DNA from: Flavobacterium sp. xlx-214
GTDB taxonomy: Bacteria > Bacteroidota > Bacteroidia > Flavobacteriales > Flavobacteriaceae
Length of the DNA: 64,000 bases
Assembly (NCBI RefSeq): GCF_013874595.1
Contig: NZ_CP059431.1
Location: forward strand, 186,001-250,000
Direction: 5' to 3'
A program made the translations under genes and the position numbers. Each line of letters begins with the position of its first letter. The stretch's first letter is position 1. The notes beneath the pieces are model-generated. The model had not been told where the DNA came from. It made no database searches and saw only the letters and a list, made by a program, of their open reading frames with translations. Of this stretch, positions 1-8,375 are shown piece after piece.

Positions 1-131
1 AAGTCATAATTTATTAAAATGTTGATATATTTTTTTATTTACCATGTAACTTTTTCAAGGTTTAGCAAACTAATTATCCAAACAATTAGTACAACACTGT
101 TGTTTTACATACATACAAAATAACCATAACA

Positions 132-2540
132 ATGAAAAACAAGTATTTAAGCTTATTTGTATTATTAACAGCATCGGTTTCATCATTTGCGCAACAACCA
201 GCACAAGGAAACGGAACTATTAAAGGTAAAGTCATCGAAAAAAACTCTAAAAGTAATGTAGGCTTTGCTTCGGTTGCTATTTCGGTAAACGGTGAAATTA
301 TTTCGGGCGATTTAACCGATGAAGACGGTAGTTTTACCATTACCAACTTACCTAATAAAGAAGTTGAACTGTCTGTTGAATACATAGGCTTTAAAACCTA
401 CAAAAACACCGTTAACCTTACCAACGAGAAAACAATTGATTTAGGCACGATTTCATTAGATGCCGATGATGAATTGTTAAGCGAGGTAGTTATTCAGGCA
501 GAACGCAGTACTATGGAGCAGTTGGTGGATAGAAAAGTAATACGTGTTGGAAAAGATTTATCAACTGCGGGGGCTTCGGCTTCTGAAATTATGAACAATA
601 TTCCATCGGTAAACGTTGATCAAGACGGAAACATCTCTATGCGTGGTAACCAAAACGTACGCATTTTGGTTGATGGCAAGCCAACGCAATTAGATCCTAA
701 AACCTTATTAAAACAAATTCCATCAAACTCTATCGATAAAATTGAGTTAATCACCAATCCATCTGCAAAATACAATCCAGAAGGTATGTCGGGTATGATT
801 AACATCGTTTTAAAGAAAAACATGCAAGATGGTTTTAACGGAAGTTACAACGGAAACATCACTTTTGCGCGCGCTCCTAAATTCAACCAAGGGATCGATT
901 TAAACCTTAGAAAAGGAAAAGTAAATTTCTTTGGAAACTACGGATATACCGATCACAGAGGATACAATTGGGGACTTATGGAGCAATTAGATGATAAAAG
1001 CTCTCAGAAATTTGATATTGTAAACGATAATAAATCGCATACTTTTAAAGTAGGTTTTGATATTTACGCCAACGCAAAAAACACGTTTTCGTTTTACACC
1101 AACCAAACGTTTAGCAAAGGTGTTGGTCAAGTAGCAAATACCCTTACCTACCCTAGCAATCCTGCTTTATTACAGACCGATCAGTACAATGGCGATGATA
1201 CTTCGCAAATTTACAACGCTGCCTATAAAAAAACATTTACCAAGCCTGGGCAATCGTTAGATTTCGAGGTAAATTATAGTAAAACAAAGCAAGATCAGTC
1301 GGGTAATTTTGGTATTGCAGGTAATTCGCCAACAAAATACAACGATAACAGCAATAATACGGTTGATGCCGTACAAGCTAACTTAGATTATGTACATCCT
1401 TTTAACGAAAAAACCAAGTTAGAAGTAGGTGCCGAATACCGTACAACAGGTATTGATAACTTTTACAACACCACAAATGCTGTAGCTAATAAAACCGATT
1501 TTACGTATGATGTTGATATTGCATCGGCATACGCTACTTTTGGGTCGAAGTTTGATAAATGGGGCTATCAATTAGGTGCGCGTGTAGAGAAATACAACGT
1601 AAATGCCGATTATACGATTGGATCAACAAAAGATGGTTTTAAAGACGATTATTTAACCGTTTACCCATCAGCTTTCTTAAGCTACACGCCTACACAAACT
1701 GATTTCTTACAGGTTAGTGCAAGCCGCCGTGTTGATCGACCTAATGTTTGGCAAACGCGCCCTATTCGCGATTACAGTACGCCACGTGTAGTACAAGTAG
1801 GTAACCCAGAATTAAAACCACAATTTACCAATTCTATCGAATTTAATTACACTAAAATTTTAGGCGTAAAAGGCAGCGTTACTTTAGGCACGTATTACCG
1901 CATGATTGATTCGCCTATTGAGCGTACTTTTTACTTAGACACCTCAACACCAGAAGCAATTGCTGAAAAGAAAATGGTTATGAGCTATGGTAACTTTGAT
2001 GAATCAACCGCTTACGGTGCAGAATTATCAGCGAATTATAAAGTTACCAAATGGTGGGATGCCCAACCAAGTGTAGAATATTATTTTAGAAATCAGCGTG
2101 GAATTGTTACAGTTTTAAACCCAACTACAAGCCAAGGTGAGTTACAACAAAGAGAAATTGACAATGGTGTTTTTAACGCACGTTTAAACAATAACTTTAA
2201 AATTACCAACCAATTACGTGCTAGTTTGTTTGGATTTTACCGTGGTGAAGCAAAAGACATTAACGGAAAAATGAATCCAATGTACAAAGTTGATGCTGGT
2301 GTACGTTACAGTTTCTGGGAAAACAGTGCCAATTTAAGTTTGCGTTTTAACGATGTATTCAATACCATGAAGGCAAGTTTTGTGGGCGATGCACCTTACC
2401 GCCAAACGGGTGAGTTTACATGGGAAAGTCAATCATTATATGTTGGTTTTCAATATATGTTTGGAACAGGTAAAAACAAAGCCGTTCAGCGTAAATACCG
2501 CGACAATAATGAAGTTCAGAAATCAGGAGGTTTCTTTTAA
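132..2540 (+). CDS. TonB-dependent receptor-like outer-membrane beta-barrel protein
   Basis: An 802-residue outer-membrane protein. Residues 1-20 are a signal peptide cleaved near SFA-QQ. Residues about 27-105 match a carboxypeptidase-regulatory-like (beta-sandwich) domain of the kind found on Bacteroidota TonB-dependent receptors. A plug-like stretch follows (SEIMNNIPSVNVDQDG and VRILVDGKPTQLD, about residues 150-190), then a long barrel rich in aromatic and Asn/Asp residues that ends in Phe-Phe. This arrangement fits the outer-membrane beta-barrel family 3 receptors. The substrate cannot be told from sequence: there is no SusD partner or metal gene nearby, and no convincing TonB box. It stands alone, with its own terminator just downstream. 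Confidence 0.9.
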   Translation: MKNKYLSLFVLLTASVSSFAQQPAQGNGTIKGKVIEKNSKSNVGFASVAISVNGEIISGDLTDEDGSFTITNLPNKEVELSVEYIGFKTYKNTVNLTNEKTIDLGTISLDADDELLSEVVIQAERSTMEQLVDRKVIRVGKDLSTAGASASEIMNNIPSVNVDQDGNISMRGNQNVRILVDGKPTQLDPKTLLKQIPSNSIDKIELITNPSAKYNPEGMSGMINIVLKKNMQDGFNGSYNGNITFARAPKFNQGIDLNLRKGKVNFFGNYGYTDHRGYNWGLMEQLDDKSSQKFDIVNDNKSHTFKVGFDIYANAKNTFSFYTNQTFSKGVGQVANTLTYPSNPALLQTDQYNGDDTSQIYNAAYKKTFTKPGQSLDFEVNYSKTKQDQSGNFGIAGNSPTKYNDNSNNTVDAVQANLDYVHPFNEKTKLEVGAEYRTTGIDNFYNTTNAVANKTDFTYDVDIASAYATFGSKFDKWGYQLGARVEKYNVNADYTIGSTKDGFKDDYLTVYPSAFLSYTPTQTDFLQVSASRRVDRPNVWQTRPIRDYSTPRVVQVGNPELKPQFTNSIEFNYTKILGVKGSVTLGTYYRMIDSPIERTFYLDTSTPEAIAEKKMVMSYGNFDESTAYGAELSANYKVTKWWDAQPSVEYYFRNQRGIVTVLNPTTSQGELQQREIDNGVFNARLNNNFKITNQLRASLFGFYRGEAKDINGKMNPMYKVDAGVRYSFWENSANLSLRFNDVFNTMKASFVGDAPYRQTGEFTWESQSLYVGFQYMFGTGKNKAVQRKYRDNNEVQKSGGFF

Positions 2541-2550
2541 CATACAAAAG

Positions 2551-2578
2551 CCGATTACGAAAGTAGTCGGTTTTTTTT
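2551..2578 (+). terminator. Rho-independent terminator of the receptor gene
   Basis: Stem CCGATTAC / GTAGTCGG (one G-U pair) with a GAAA loop, then eight T. The same stem, loop and start of the T run recur at 5761-5786 after the ABC operon. Confidence 0.85.
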
Positions 2579-2594
2579 ATATCATCCAAAAAAG

Positions 2595-2602
2595 TATATT
2601 TG
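2595..2602 (+). promoter_or_regulatory. -7 promoter element (TATATTTG) for the ABC exporter operon
   Basis: Exact match to the Bacteroidota -7 consensus TAnnTTTG, 22 bases before the ATG at 2625. No clear -33 TTG is seen because that position falls in the T run of the preceding terminator. Confidence 0.5.
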
Positions 2603-2624
2603 TTAAAATCGAAAAAAACAATTT

Positions 2625-3539
2625 ATGATTATACAAACCAAAGATTTATCTTTCTCTTTTCAGAAAGGGCAATTGCTATTAAACAAAGTGTCTTTGAATG
2701 TTCCTGAAAATAGTATTTATGGTTTTTTGGGTCCTAACGGAGCCGGAAAATCAACAACAATTCGGTTAATCACTGGATTATTAGCAGAACAAAATCCTGG
2801 AGAAATTCTTTTATTTGACAAACCTTTACATGGGCAACTTCCCGAGGTTTTCTCTGAAATTGGTTGCATTATAGAAACGCCTACTTTATACAGCCATTTA
2901 ACGGGTTTAGAGCATTTAAAACTTATTGCAAAAATGCAAAATATTACCAATGTTGCTTACGATGATATTTTACATTTAGTAGATTTAAATCATGCGAAAA
3001 ACATCAAAGTAAAAAAGTATTCGTTAGGAATGAAACAACGCATAAGTATTGCTATGGCTTTGCTTAACAATCCTAAATTGTTAATTCTTGATGAACCTGT
3101 AAATGGTTTAGATCCGCAAGGAATTATAGAGATGCGTTTGTTGCTTCAAAAACTAAACAAAGAAAAAAACATTACTATTTTTATATCAAGTCATATTCTT
3201 TCTGAAGTTGAAAAACTATGTACTCATGTTGGTATTCTTTACAATGGTGTTTTGCAGTTTGAAGGCACTATGGATGCTTTAAAAGCTAAAAATAACAATC
3301 CTGCTATTTTAATTGAGATTAAAAATATAGATAATCACTTATCTGTAATTCAAGAAAAATTCTCCGATTGTATCCAACTAAATCAAAAAGAATTACTTAT
3401 AAAACTTAATAATAAAGAAGAAATTCCTTTGCTTGTAAATTTCTTGGTATCCCAAAATATCGAAGTGTACAAAATTCAACCTCAAGGTGGATTAGAAGAA
3501 TGGTTTATTGATTTAACAAAACAAGTAAAGAAACTATGA
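2625..3539 (+). CDS. ABC transporter ATP-binding protein
   Basis: A 304-residue ATPase of the ABC-2 (BcrA/LanF-like drug or peptide exporter) type. Walker A is GPNGAGKST near residue 38, the signature is SLGMKQR, and Walker B is LLILDEP followed by the D-loop residues VNGLD; a switch His lies in FISSHILSE. The C-terminal 90 residues are the variable domain seen in exporter ATPases. Its stop overlaps the start of the permease gene by four bases (ATGA), so the two are translated together and form one transporter in the inner membrane. Substrate unknown; in related systems it is often a peptide antibiotic or drug. Confidence 0.93.
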   Translation: MIIQTKDLSFSFQKGQLLLNKVSLNVPENSIYGFLGPNGAGKSTTIRLITGLLAEQNPGEILLFDKPLHGQLPEVFSEIGCIIETPTLYSHLTGLEHLKLIAKMQNITNVAYDDILHLVDLNHAKNIKVKKYSLGMKQRISIAMALLNNPKLLILDEPVNGLDPQGIIEMRLLLQKLNKEKNITIFISSHILSEVEKLCTHVGILYNGVLQFEGTMDALKAKNNNPAILIEIKNIDNHLSVIQEKFSDCIQLNQKELLIKLNNKEEIPLLVNFLVSQNIEVYKIQPQGGLEEWFIDLTKQVKKL

Positions 3540-5752
3540 AACAATTTTTAAATGCTTTAAAAGCAGAAAACCTAAAACTTAAACATACAGGCATAAAATT
3601 CATAGCATACATTTTAGCTGTTTTAATTCCTGTTATAATATTAGCTGTAAATATTTATCAGTTTTTTACCGAAACCGATACTTTAAACTCACCAAATTAT
3701 CTATTTTACTCAGAGTTTAACGAAGTCAACCCCACTTTTACAGGCTTTATATATCCGCTTATCATCATCATTATTGTTTCAAGAATAACACAAATTGAAC
3801 ACAAAAATAATACGTGGCAATTATTAGAAACACAACCCATTAAAAGAGCCATTTTAATAAACGCAAAATTTATTAAAATATATCAAATTTGTATTACGTG
3901 TATTGTACTTTTCTTTGCCAGCATTCTTTTAAATGTAGTGGTTACTTATTTATTACACAAAAGCAACCCTAATTACATTTTAGAAATTCCTTGGTTTTTA
4001 TTGCTTAAAAAATTCATTAGTTTAACAATAGGCACAGGCTTTTTCTTAGCCATTATTTATGCGGTATCGGTTCGATTTTCAAGTTATATTTTTACCATTA
4101 TTATTGGTTTAGGTTCTTTATTAATAGCCCCAATTTTAGATCAATTTAAATTATTACCCAAATGGTTTCCTACTAAAATATTATCTAATAGTTTATTAAA
4201 AACCAGCGATTTAGGCAACATACTAACCTACAACGAATACTTAAGTATTATAGCTACCGTAATTATTATGTTATTGCTTACGTTTTGGTACGTTTTTAAA
4301 AACAAAAAATGGATGATTACTGATCGTTCAAAAGTAATTACTATTTATTTTGTACCTGCCATTATTTTATTGGCTGCTTTTATATTTGTGTTAAAACCTA
4401 AGCAATTAATGCAAAGTAACGAAATAGCTATTACAGGTACATTACCCGAAAACAGTAACGTAAATGCGCTGTATTTGTTAGATACTACAATGGATGACAC
4501 CTTGCATGTTATAAAAGTAAACAACAACTCTTTCAACTATAAAATTGCAAACGATATGCCTTTAAAAAACTATCGTTTAATGTGGACAGATGAAAAAGGT
4601 ATGCATAGAAATGTTGTTATTTTTAGTACTAACGATATTGTTAATGTTCAATTTGAGGATGAATCTAAAAATCAATCGTTTAAAATATTAGGCTCACGCT
4701 TAGCTGAAAATAATTTAAATTTTGAATTGAGTTCTAACTACAACTACATTAACCAATTAGCCAACGAAGGCGATGAAGCAAGTGTAGCAATTATTACGCA
4801 GTTGCTAAACAGCGAATATAAAAGCGATATTAAAACCATTTCTAAATTTCATACAAGCGATAATTACGCCGTTCGAGAAGATTATGCTAAAATTAAAAAA
4901 TCAGAAGTGTATTACAAATACCGATTAATTTGGGAACAATACAAAGATTTGGTAGTAAGATCAAACCCTAAATTTGAACAAAAAGATCAAAAAATTGAAG
5001 ATATTATTGATGTTGATTTTACACCCGATGAAAACATTTTAGCAAATGCTGAAGTGCAAGATTATTTTAGATACAAAATTTATGAAATCACTTCAAAAGA
5101 TACTTCAGATCAAGATGTAATTTCTAAATATGTAAAAGGCATTAAAAATATAAAAAACAACACGCTTCAAACCCAACTTGCAAAAGCCATTTTGTTAGAT
5201 AATTTAAGCAAGGTAAATGATATTGACGAATTGTTACGTTACGAAAACGATTTTTTACCTTTGATAAATGATGCAAAAAGCAAAACTTATTATACAAATT
5301 ACATTAACGAGAAAAAGAAATTAACCAAAGGCAGTTTAGCGTTTAGTTTTAATGCCATAACACCCAATAACGAAAAAGTAACTTTAAACAATTTTAAAGG
5401 TAAATATGTGGTTATAGATTTTTGGGCAACTTGGTGCGGACCTTGTATTTACCAAGCTCCGTATTTTGAAAAACATGCCATAGAATACAACAAAAGAGGC
5501 GATATTGTGTTTGTTTCGTTAAGTGTTGATGAAAAACAAAGTAATTGGCGTAAAAAGGTAAAACTTAACGATAAAAATGTAACGCAACTATATGCTTTAA
5601 ACATTGATGAATTATCTAAATTTTATCGTTTAAACAGTATTCCAAGGTTTATTATTATTGATCCTGAAGGAAAATTGGTAAACAGTGAATTTGCTTTTCC
5701 TACCGATACCAACTTTAAAGAAATGTTAGATCAAATACTACCTAAAAAATAA
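3536..5752 (+). CDS. ABC-2 permease fused to a TlpA-like thioredoxin domain
   Basis: A 738-residue fusion. Residues 1-290 carry about seven hydrophobic segments and a typical ABC-2 permease loop (EHKNNTWQLLETQPIKR, about residues 85-103). Residues about 295-420 resemble the DUF4369-like N-terminal domain of Bacteroidota TlpA proteins, then a helical linker. Residues about 610-738 form a thioredoxin fold with the active site WCGPC (Cys634, Cys637). With an odd number of membrane segments and a cytoplasmic N-terminus, the redox domain would lie in the periplasm, where TlpA-type proteins act. The partner ATPase is directly upstream (four-base overlap). A role in exporting or protecting against a thiol-containing or disulfide-containing peptide is inference. 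Confidence 0.88.
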   Translation: MKQFLNALKAENLKLKHTGIKFIAYILAVLIPVIILAVNIYQFFTETDTLNSPNYLFYSEFNEVNPTFTGFIYPLIIIIIVSRITQIEHKNNTWQLLETQPIKRAILINAKFIKIYQICITCIVLFFASILLNVVVTYLLHKSNPNYILEIPWFLLLKKFISLTIGTGFFLAIIYAVSVRFSSYIFTIIIGLGSLLIAPILDQFKLLPKWFPTKILSNSLLKTSDLGNILTYNEYLSIIATVIIMLLLTFWYVFKNKKWMITDRSKVITIYFVPAIILLAAFIFVLKPKQLMQSNEIAITGTLPENSNVNALYLLDTTMDDTLHVIKVNNNSFNYKIANDMPLKNYRLMWTDEKGMHRNVVIFSTNDIVNVQFEDESKNQSFKILGSRLAENNLNFELSSNYNYINQLANEGDEASVAIITQLLNSEYKSDIKTISKFHTSDNYAVREDYAKIKKSEVYYKYRLIWEQYKDLVVRSNPKFEQKDQKIEDIIDVDFTPDENILANAEVQDYFRYKIYEITSKDTSDQDVISKYVKGIKNIKNNTLQTQLAKAILLDNLSKVNDIDELLRYENDFLPLINDAKSKTYYTNYINEKKKLTKGSLAFSFNAITPNNEKVTLNNFKGKYVVIDFWATWCGPCIYQAPYFEKHAIEYNKRGDIVFVSLSVDEKQSNWRKKVKLNDKNVTQLYALNIDELSKFYRLNSIPRFIIIDPEGKLVNSEFAFPTDTNFKEMLDQILPKK

Positions 5753-5760
5753 CCTTGCAA

Positions 5761-5786
5761 CCGATTACGAAAGTAGTCGGTTTTTT
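5761..5786 (+). terminator. Rho-independent terminator of the ABC exporter operon
   Basis: CCGATTAC-GAAA-GTAGTCGG then six T, eight bases after the stop codon. The hairpin is identical to the one at 2551-2578. Confidence 0.85.
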
Positions 5787-5850
5787 ATTTTATCTAAAAA
5801 TATAAGTGTATAAAGAAACCAATCATTACAATTTTATTTTTGATATCTTT

Positions 5851-6321
5851 TTAATCAGCATTAATCCAAAAAATAACATCTTTATGAACTCCATAAATTT
5901 TAGCATCTTTTTTTTCAAATAAATCTAAAATATCAATAAAAGATTGATACGTAAATTCATTTAGATCACATTTAATTTCAATATTTACATGTTTGATGTT
6001 ATTTACTTTTAATGAATCAATTTTTCTTGAGATTGCTTCTATTAGGTTTTGCGACATATAATTTTTAGTTTCAATAACAACAGCTTCTTTAGATGAATAA
6101 CAATTACTTTCTTCATCTGAACAATAAGGTTCTGGTTCAGGAAGTTCTTCTAAATCTTTTAAAAAATAAGGTTCTTTATTAAGGTTAGGTTTTGTATCCA
6201 TAATTGTAAAATCATGATAATATAGCTGATTTTTTTCAAATGTCTTTGAAACACAATAACCAAGTAGTATTAACAATAAACCTGCTAAAAAATAATTGTA
6301 TGTTTTGGTAAAGCTTATCAT
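5851..6321 (-). CDS. Small membrane-anchored protein, possibly ExbD-like periplasmic domain
   Basis: A 156-residue protein not firmly recognised. One N-terminal membrane segment (about residues 10-27) is followed by a Pro/Glu/Cys-rich linker with PEPEPYCSDEESNCY and a C-terminal alpha/beta domain (about residues 85-156). The pattern NIEIKCDLNEFTYQSFIDILDLF, then a short strand and VIFWI, recalls the periplasmic domain of ExbD/TolR, which is also a single-anchor protein. There is no ExbB partner nearby and the usual membrane Asp of ExbD is absent, so this is only a fold-level guess. It is monocistronic. Confidence 0.7.
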   Translation of the reverse strand: MISFTKTYNYFLAGLLLILLGYCVSKTFEKNQLYYHDFTIMDTKPNLNKEPYFLKDLEELPEPEPYCSDEESNCYSSKEAVVIETKNYMSQNLIEAISRKIDSLKVNNIKHVNIEIKCDLNEFTYQSFIDILDLFEKKDAKIYGVHKDVIFWINAD

Positions 6322-6348
6322 CTATTCATTATTAACATTTAAATATAA

Positions 6349-6380
6349 CAAAAAAAGTGAAGTTTAAAACTTCACTTTTT
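6349..6380 (-). terminator. Terminator after the fatty-acid hydroxylase gene (symmetric)
   Basis: Inverted repeat GTGAAGT...ACTTCAC flanked by an A run on the left and a T run on the right, so it can work on both strands. It touches the stop codon of the minus-strand gene at 6380. Confidence 0.75.
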
Positions 6381-7045
6381 TATTTTTTATCAAACATTAA
6401 TTCCTTTGATTTTTTACGATCAATACGTTCTTTTTTTAAATCGAAAGTTGTTCCAAAAATTTTATCCCAAAAGGTATTGCTCACTCCAAATCCTAAATTA
6501 TCGTTGCGGTAATGATGCAAATGATGGTTGCGCCAAATAGGTTGTAAAAATTTAAAAGGCGGCTCTATGGCATGAATCAAATAATGAGTAGATGCATACA
6601 TTAACCAGCCTAAAATAAACCCTGGGTAAAAAGCAAACGCATATTTACCAGCAACCAAGTATGAAATTGAAAAAATAACTGTAACTATAATTAAACTAGG
6701 CACAGGTGGCATAAACAATCGGCTTTTATCTTTTGGATAATGATGGTGATTACCATGCATAATGTACGCAAATTTTTGCATACTTTCCTTTTCACTAATT
6801 AAATGAAAAATATATCGGTGTGCTATGTACTCAAAAAATGTCCAAAAAAACAATCCAAAAACGGCTACTAAAAACATAGTACCCAAGCCCATATCATAAT
6901 GAGTATAACCGTAATAAAAACAATACATTAAAATAGGAAGATGAAGCCCCCAGCTTACCCCAGGATGTCCTTTGGTAAGCATTTCTAAAAAAGGATTTTT
7001 GAATAATTGTGCTTGACCTGAATTCTCTACTCTTTGCCCTTTCAT
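6380..7045 (-). CDS. Sterol desaturase / fatty acid hydroxylase family protein
   Basis: A 221-residue integral membrane di-iron enzyme. The metal-binding histidine clusters are visible: HRYIFH (76-81), HGNHHH (97-102), HYLIH (154-158) and HHLHH (174-178), between four hydrophobic segments. These are the motifs of the fatty acid hydroxylase superfamily (FA2H/Scs7, CrtZ-like), which insert oxygen into lipid chains. It follows the FabH-type gene by 53 bases on the same strand, so hydroxylation of a fatty acyl chain is a reasonable guess for its role. The exact substrate is not readable. Confidence 0.88.
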   Translation of the reverse strand: MKGQRVENSGQAQLFKNPFLEMLTKGHPGVSWGLHLPILMYCFYYGYTHYDMGLGTMFLVAVFGLFFWTFFEYIAHRYIFHLISEKESMQKFAYIMHGNHHHYPKDKSRLFMPPVPSLIIVTVIFSISYLVAGKYAFAFYPGFILGWLMYASTHYLIHAIEPPFKFLQPIWRNHHLHHYRNDNLGFGVSNTFWDKIFGTTFDLKKERIDRKKSKELMFDKK

Positions 7046-7098
7046 AAATTATTTTTTTGCTTTCTAAATTAATAAGAACTAATGAATACTACAACTTT

Positions 7099-8106
7099 TT
7101 ACCAACGAATTATTGCGCTTGCCCAAGTAAAACCGCTACCAAAAGCTGCTAAAACAACCAAATCGCCTTCTTTAATTTTACCTAACTCCCAAGCTTCGGT
7201 TAACGCAATAGGCACCGATGCGGCTGTGGTGTTTCCGTACTTCATGATGTTGTTGTACACTTGATCATCGGTTAGCTGAAACTTTTGTTGAATAAATTGT
7301 GATATTCTTAAATTGGCTTGATGCGGTATTAACATATTAATATCAGCAACTTGTAAATTATTTGCTTGTAATCCTTCATTAATGACCTCAGAAAAACGAA
7401 CCACAGCATTTTTAAACACAAATTGTCCGTTCATATGCGGATAATACGATTCATCATCAGGATTGTTATCTTTTATGATATCGGTTACCCAACGTGTTCC
7501 CATACCTGGCGCTGTTAAAGCCAACTCCTCGGCATGTTCTCCTTGTGAATGTAAGTGTGTTGATAAAATTCCTTTGGTTGTATCTTCGGTTCTACTTAAA
7601 ACAGCTGCTCCTGCCCCGTCGCCAAAAATAACCGATACACCACGTCCACGAGTTGTCATATCCAATCCTTTAGAATGAATTTCAGAACCAACCACCAATA
7701 CATTTTTGTACATACCTGTTTTAATAAACTGATCGGCAACCGAAAGCGCATAAATAAAACCCGAACATTGGTTGCGTACATCTAACGCACCCACGGTATC
7801 AATACCTAAATCTTTTTGAAGGGTTACCCCTGGACCTGGAAAATAAAAATCGGGACTTAAAGTGGCAAAAACAATAAAATCGATATCATTTTTATCAATA
7901 CCAGCACGTTCAATAGCTATTTTAGAAGCTTTTAAAGCCATGCCCGAAGTAGTATCTTCTGGTAAAGCTACATGGCGTCTTTCTTTTATACCGGTACGCT
8001 CTTGAATCCACTCGTCATTTGTGTCCATTAACTTTGATAAATCATCGTTTGTTACAACATTTTCAGGTACATAGAACCCTAAACCTGATATTTTAGAATG
8101 ATACAT
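7099..8106 (-). CDS. fabH: 3-oxoacyl-ACP synthase III (KAS III, FabH family)
   Basis: A 335-residue condensing enzyme that starts fatty acid synthesis by joining an acyl-CoA to malonyl-ACP. The catalytic triad is intact: Cys114 (RNQCSGFIYA), His262 (IPHQANLR) and Asn292 (KYGNTTAAS). The N-terminus (GLGFYVPENVVTNDDL, then WIQERTGIKERR) is typical of the family. Bacteroidota often have several FabH-like paralogues; this copy is not next to plsX or rpmF, as the housekeeping gene often is, and instead precedes a fatty acid hydroxylase. It may therefore be a specialised synthase, so the symbol is given with caution. Confidence 0.9.
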   Translation of the reverse strand: MYHSKISGLGFYVPENVVTNDDLSKLMDTNDEWIQERTGIKERRHVALPEDTTSGMALKASKIAIERAGIDKNDIDFIVFATLSPDFYFPGPGVTLQKDLGIDTVGALDVRNQCSGFIYALSVADQFIKTGMYKNVLVVGSEIHSKGLDMTTRGRGVSVIFGDGAGAAVLSRTEDTTKGILSTHLHSQGEHAEELALTAPGMGTRWVTDIIKDNNPDDESYYPHMNGQFVFKNAVVRFSEVINEGLQANNLQVADINMLIPHQANLRISQFIQQKFQLTDDQVYNNIMKYGNTTAASVPIALTEAWELGKIKEGDLVVLAAFGSGFTWASAIIRW

Positions 8107-8332
8107 ATTTACTAAATTTTAAAGTGTAAATTTACTTATATTTTTTTAACACTGCTTTTTAAAAAAGTCTTAAAAATACAATTTGCAGAAATACTGAAAT
8201 TCATTTGATACTTAACTCAACATTAGTGAAAACCTAAGGCTATATTTATAAAAAATTCTTAAATCACTTTTAATTAAAATGTTTAAACCCAAATTATAGT
8301 AATTATAGATACAATCACAATGTGTTTACATA

Positions 8333-8362
8333 AAAAAAGCTTCTAAATAGAAGCTTTTTTTT
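8333..8362 (-). terminator. Terminator of uup
   Basis: AAGCTTCTA-AA-TAGAAGCTT stem with A and T runs on both sides, ending 14 bases before the stop codon side of the ABC-F gene on the minus strand. Confidence 0.8.
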
Positions 8363-8375
8363 ATTAATTTCTTTA

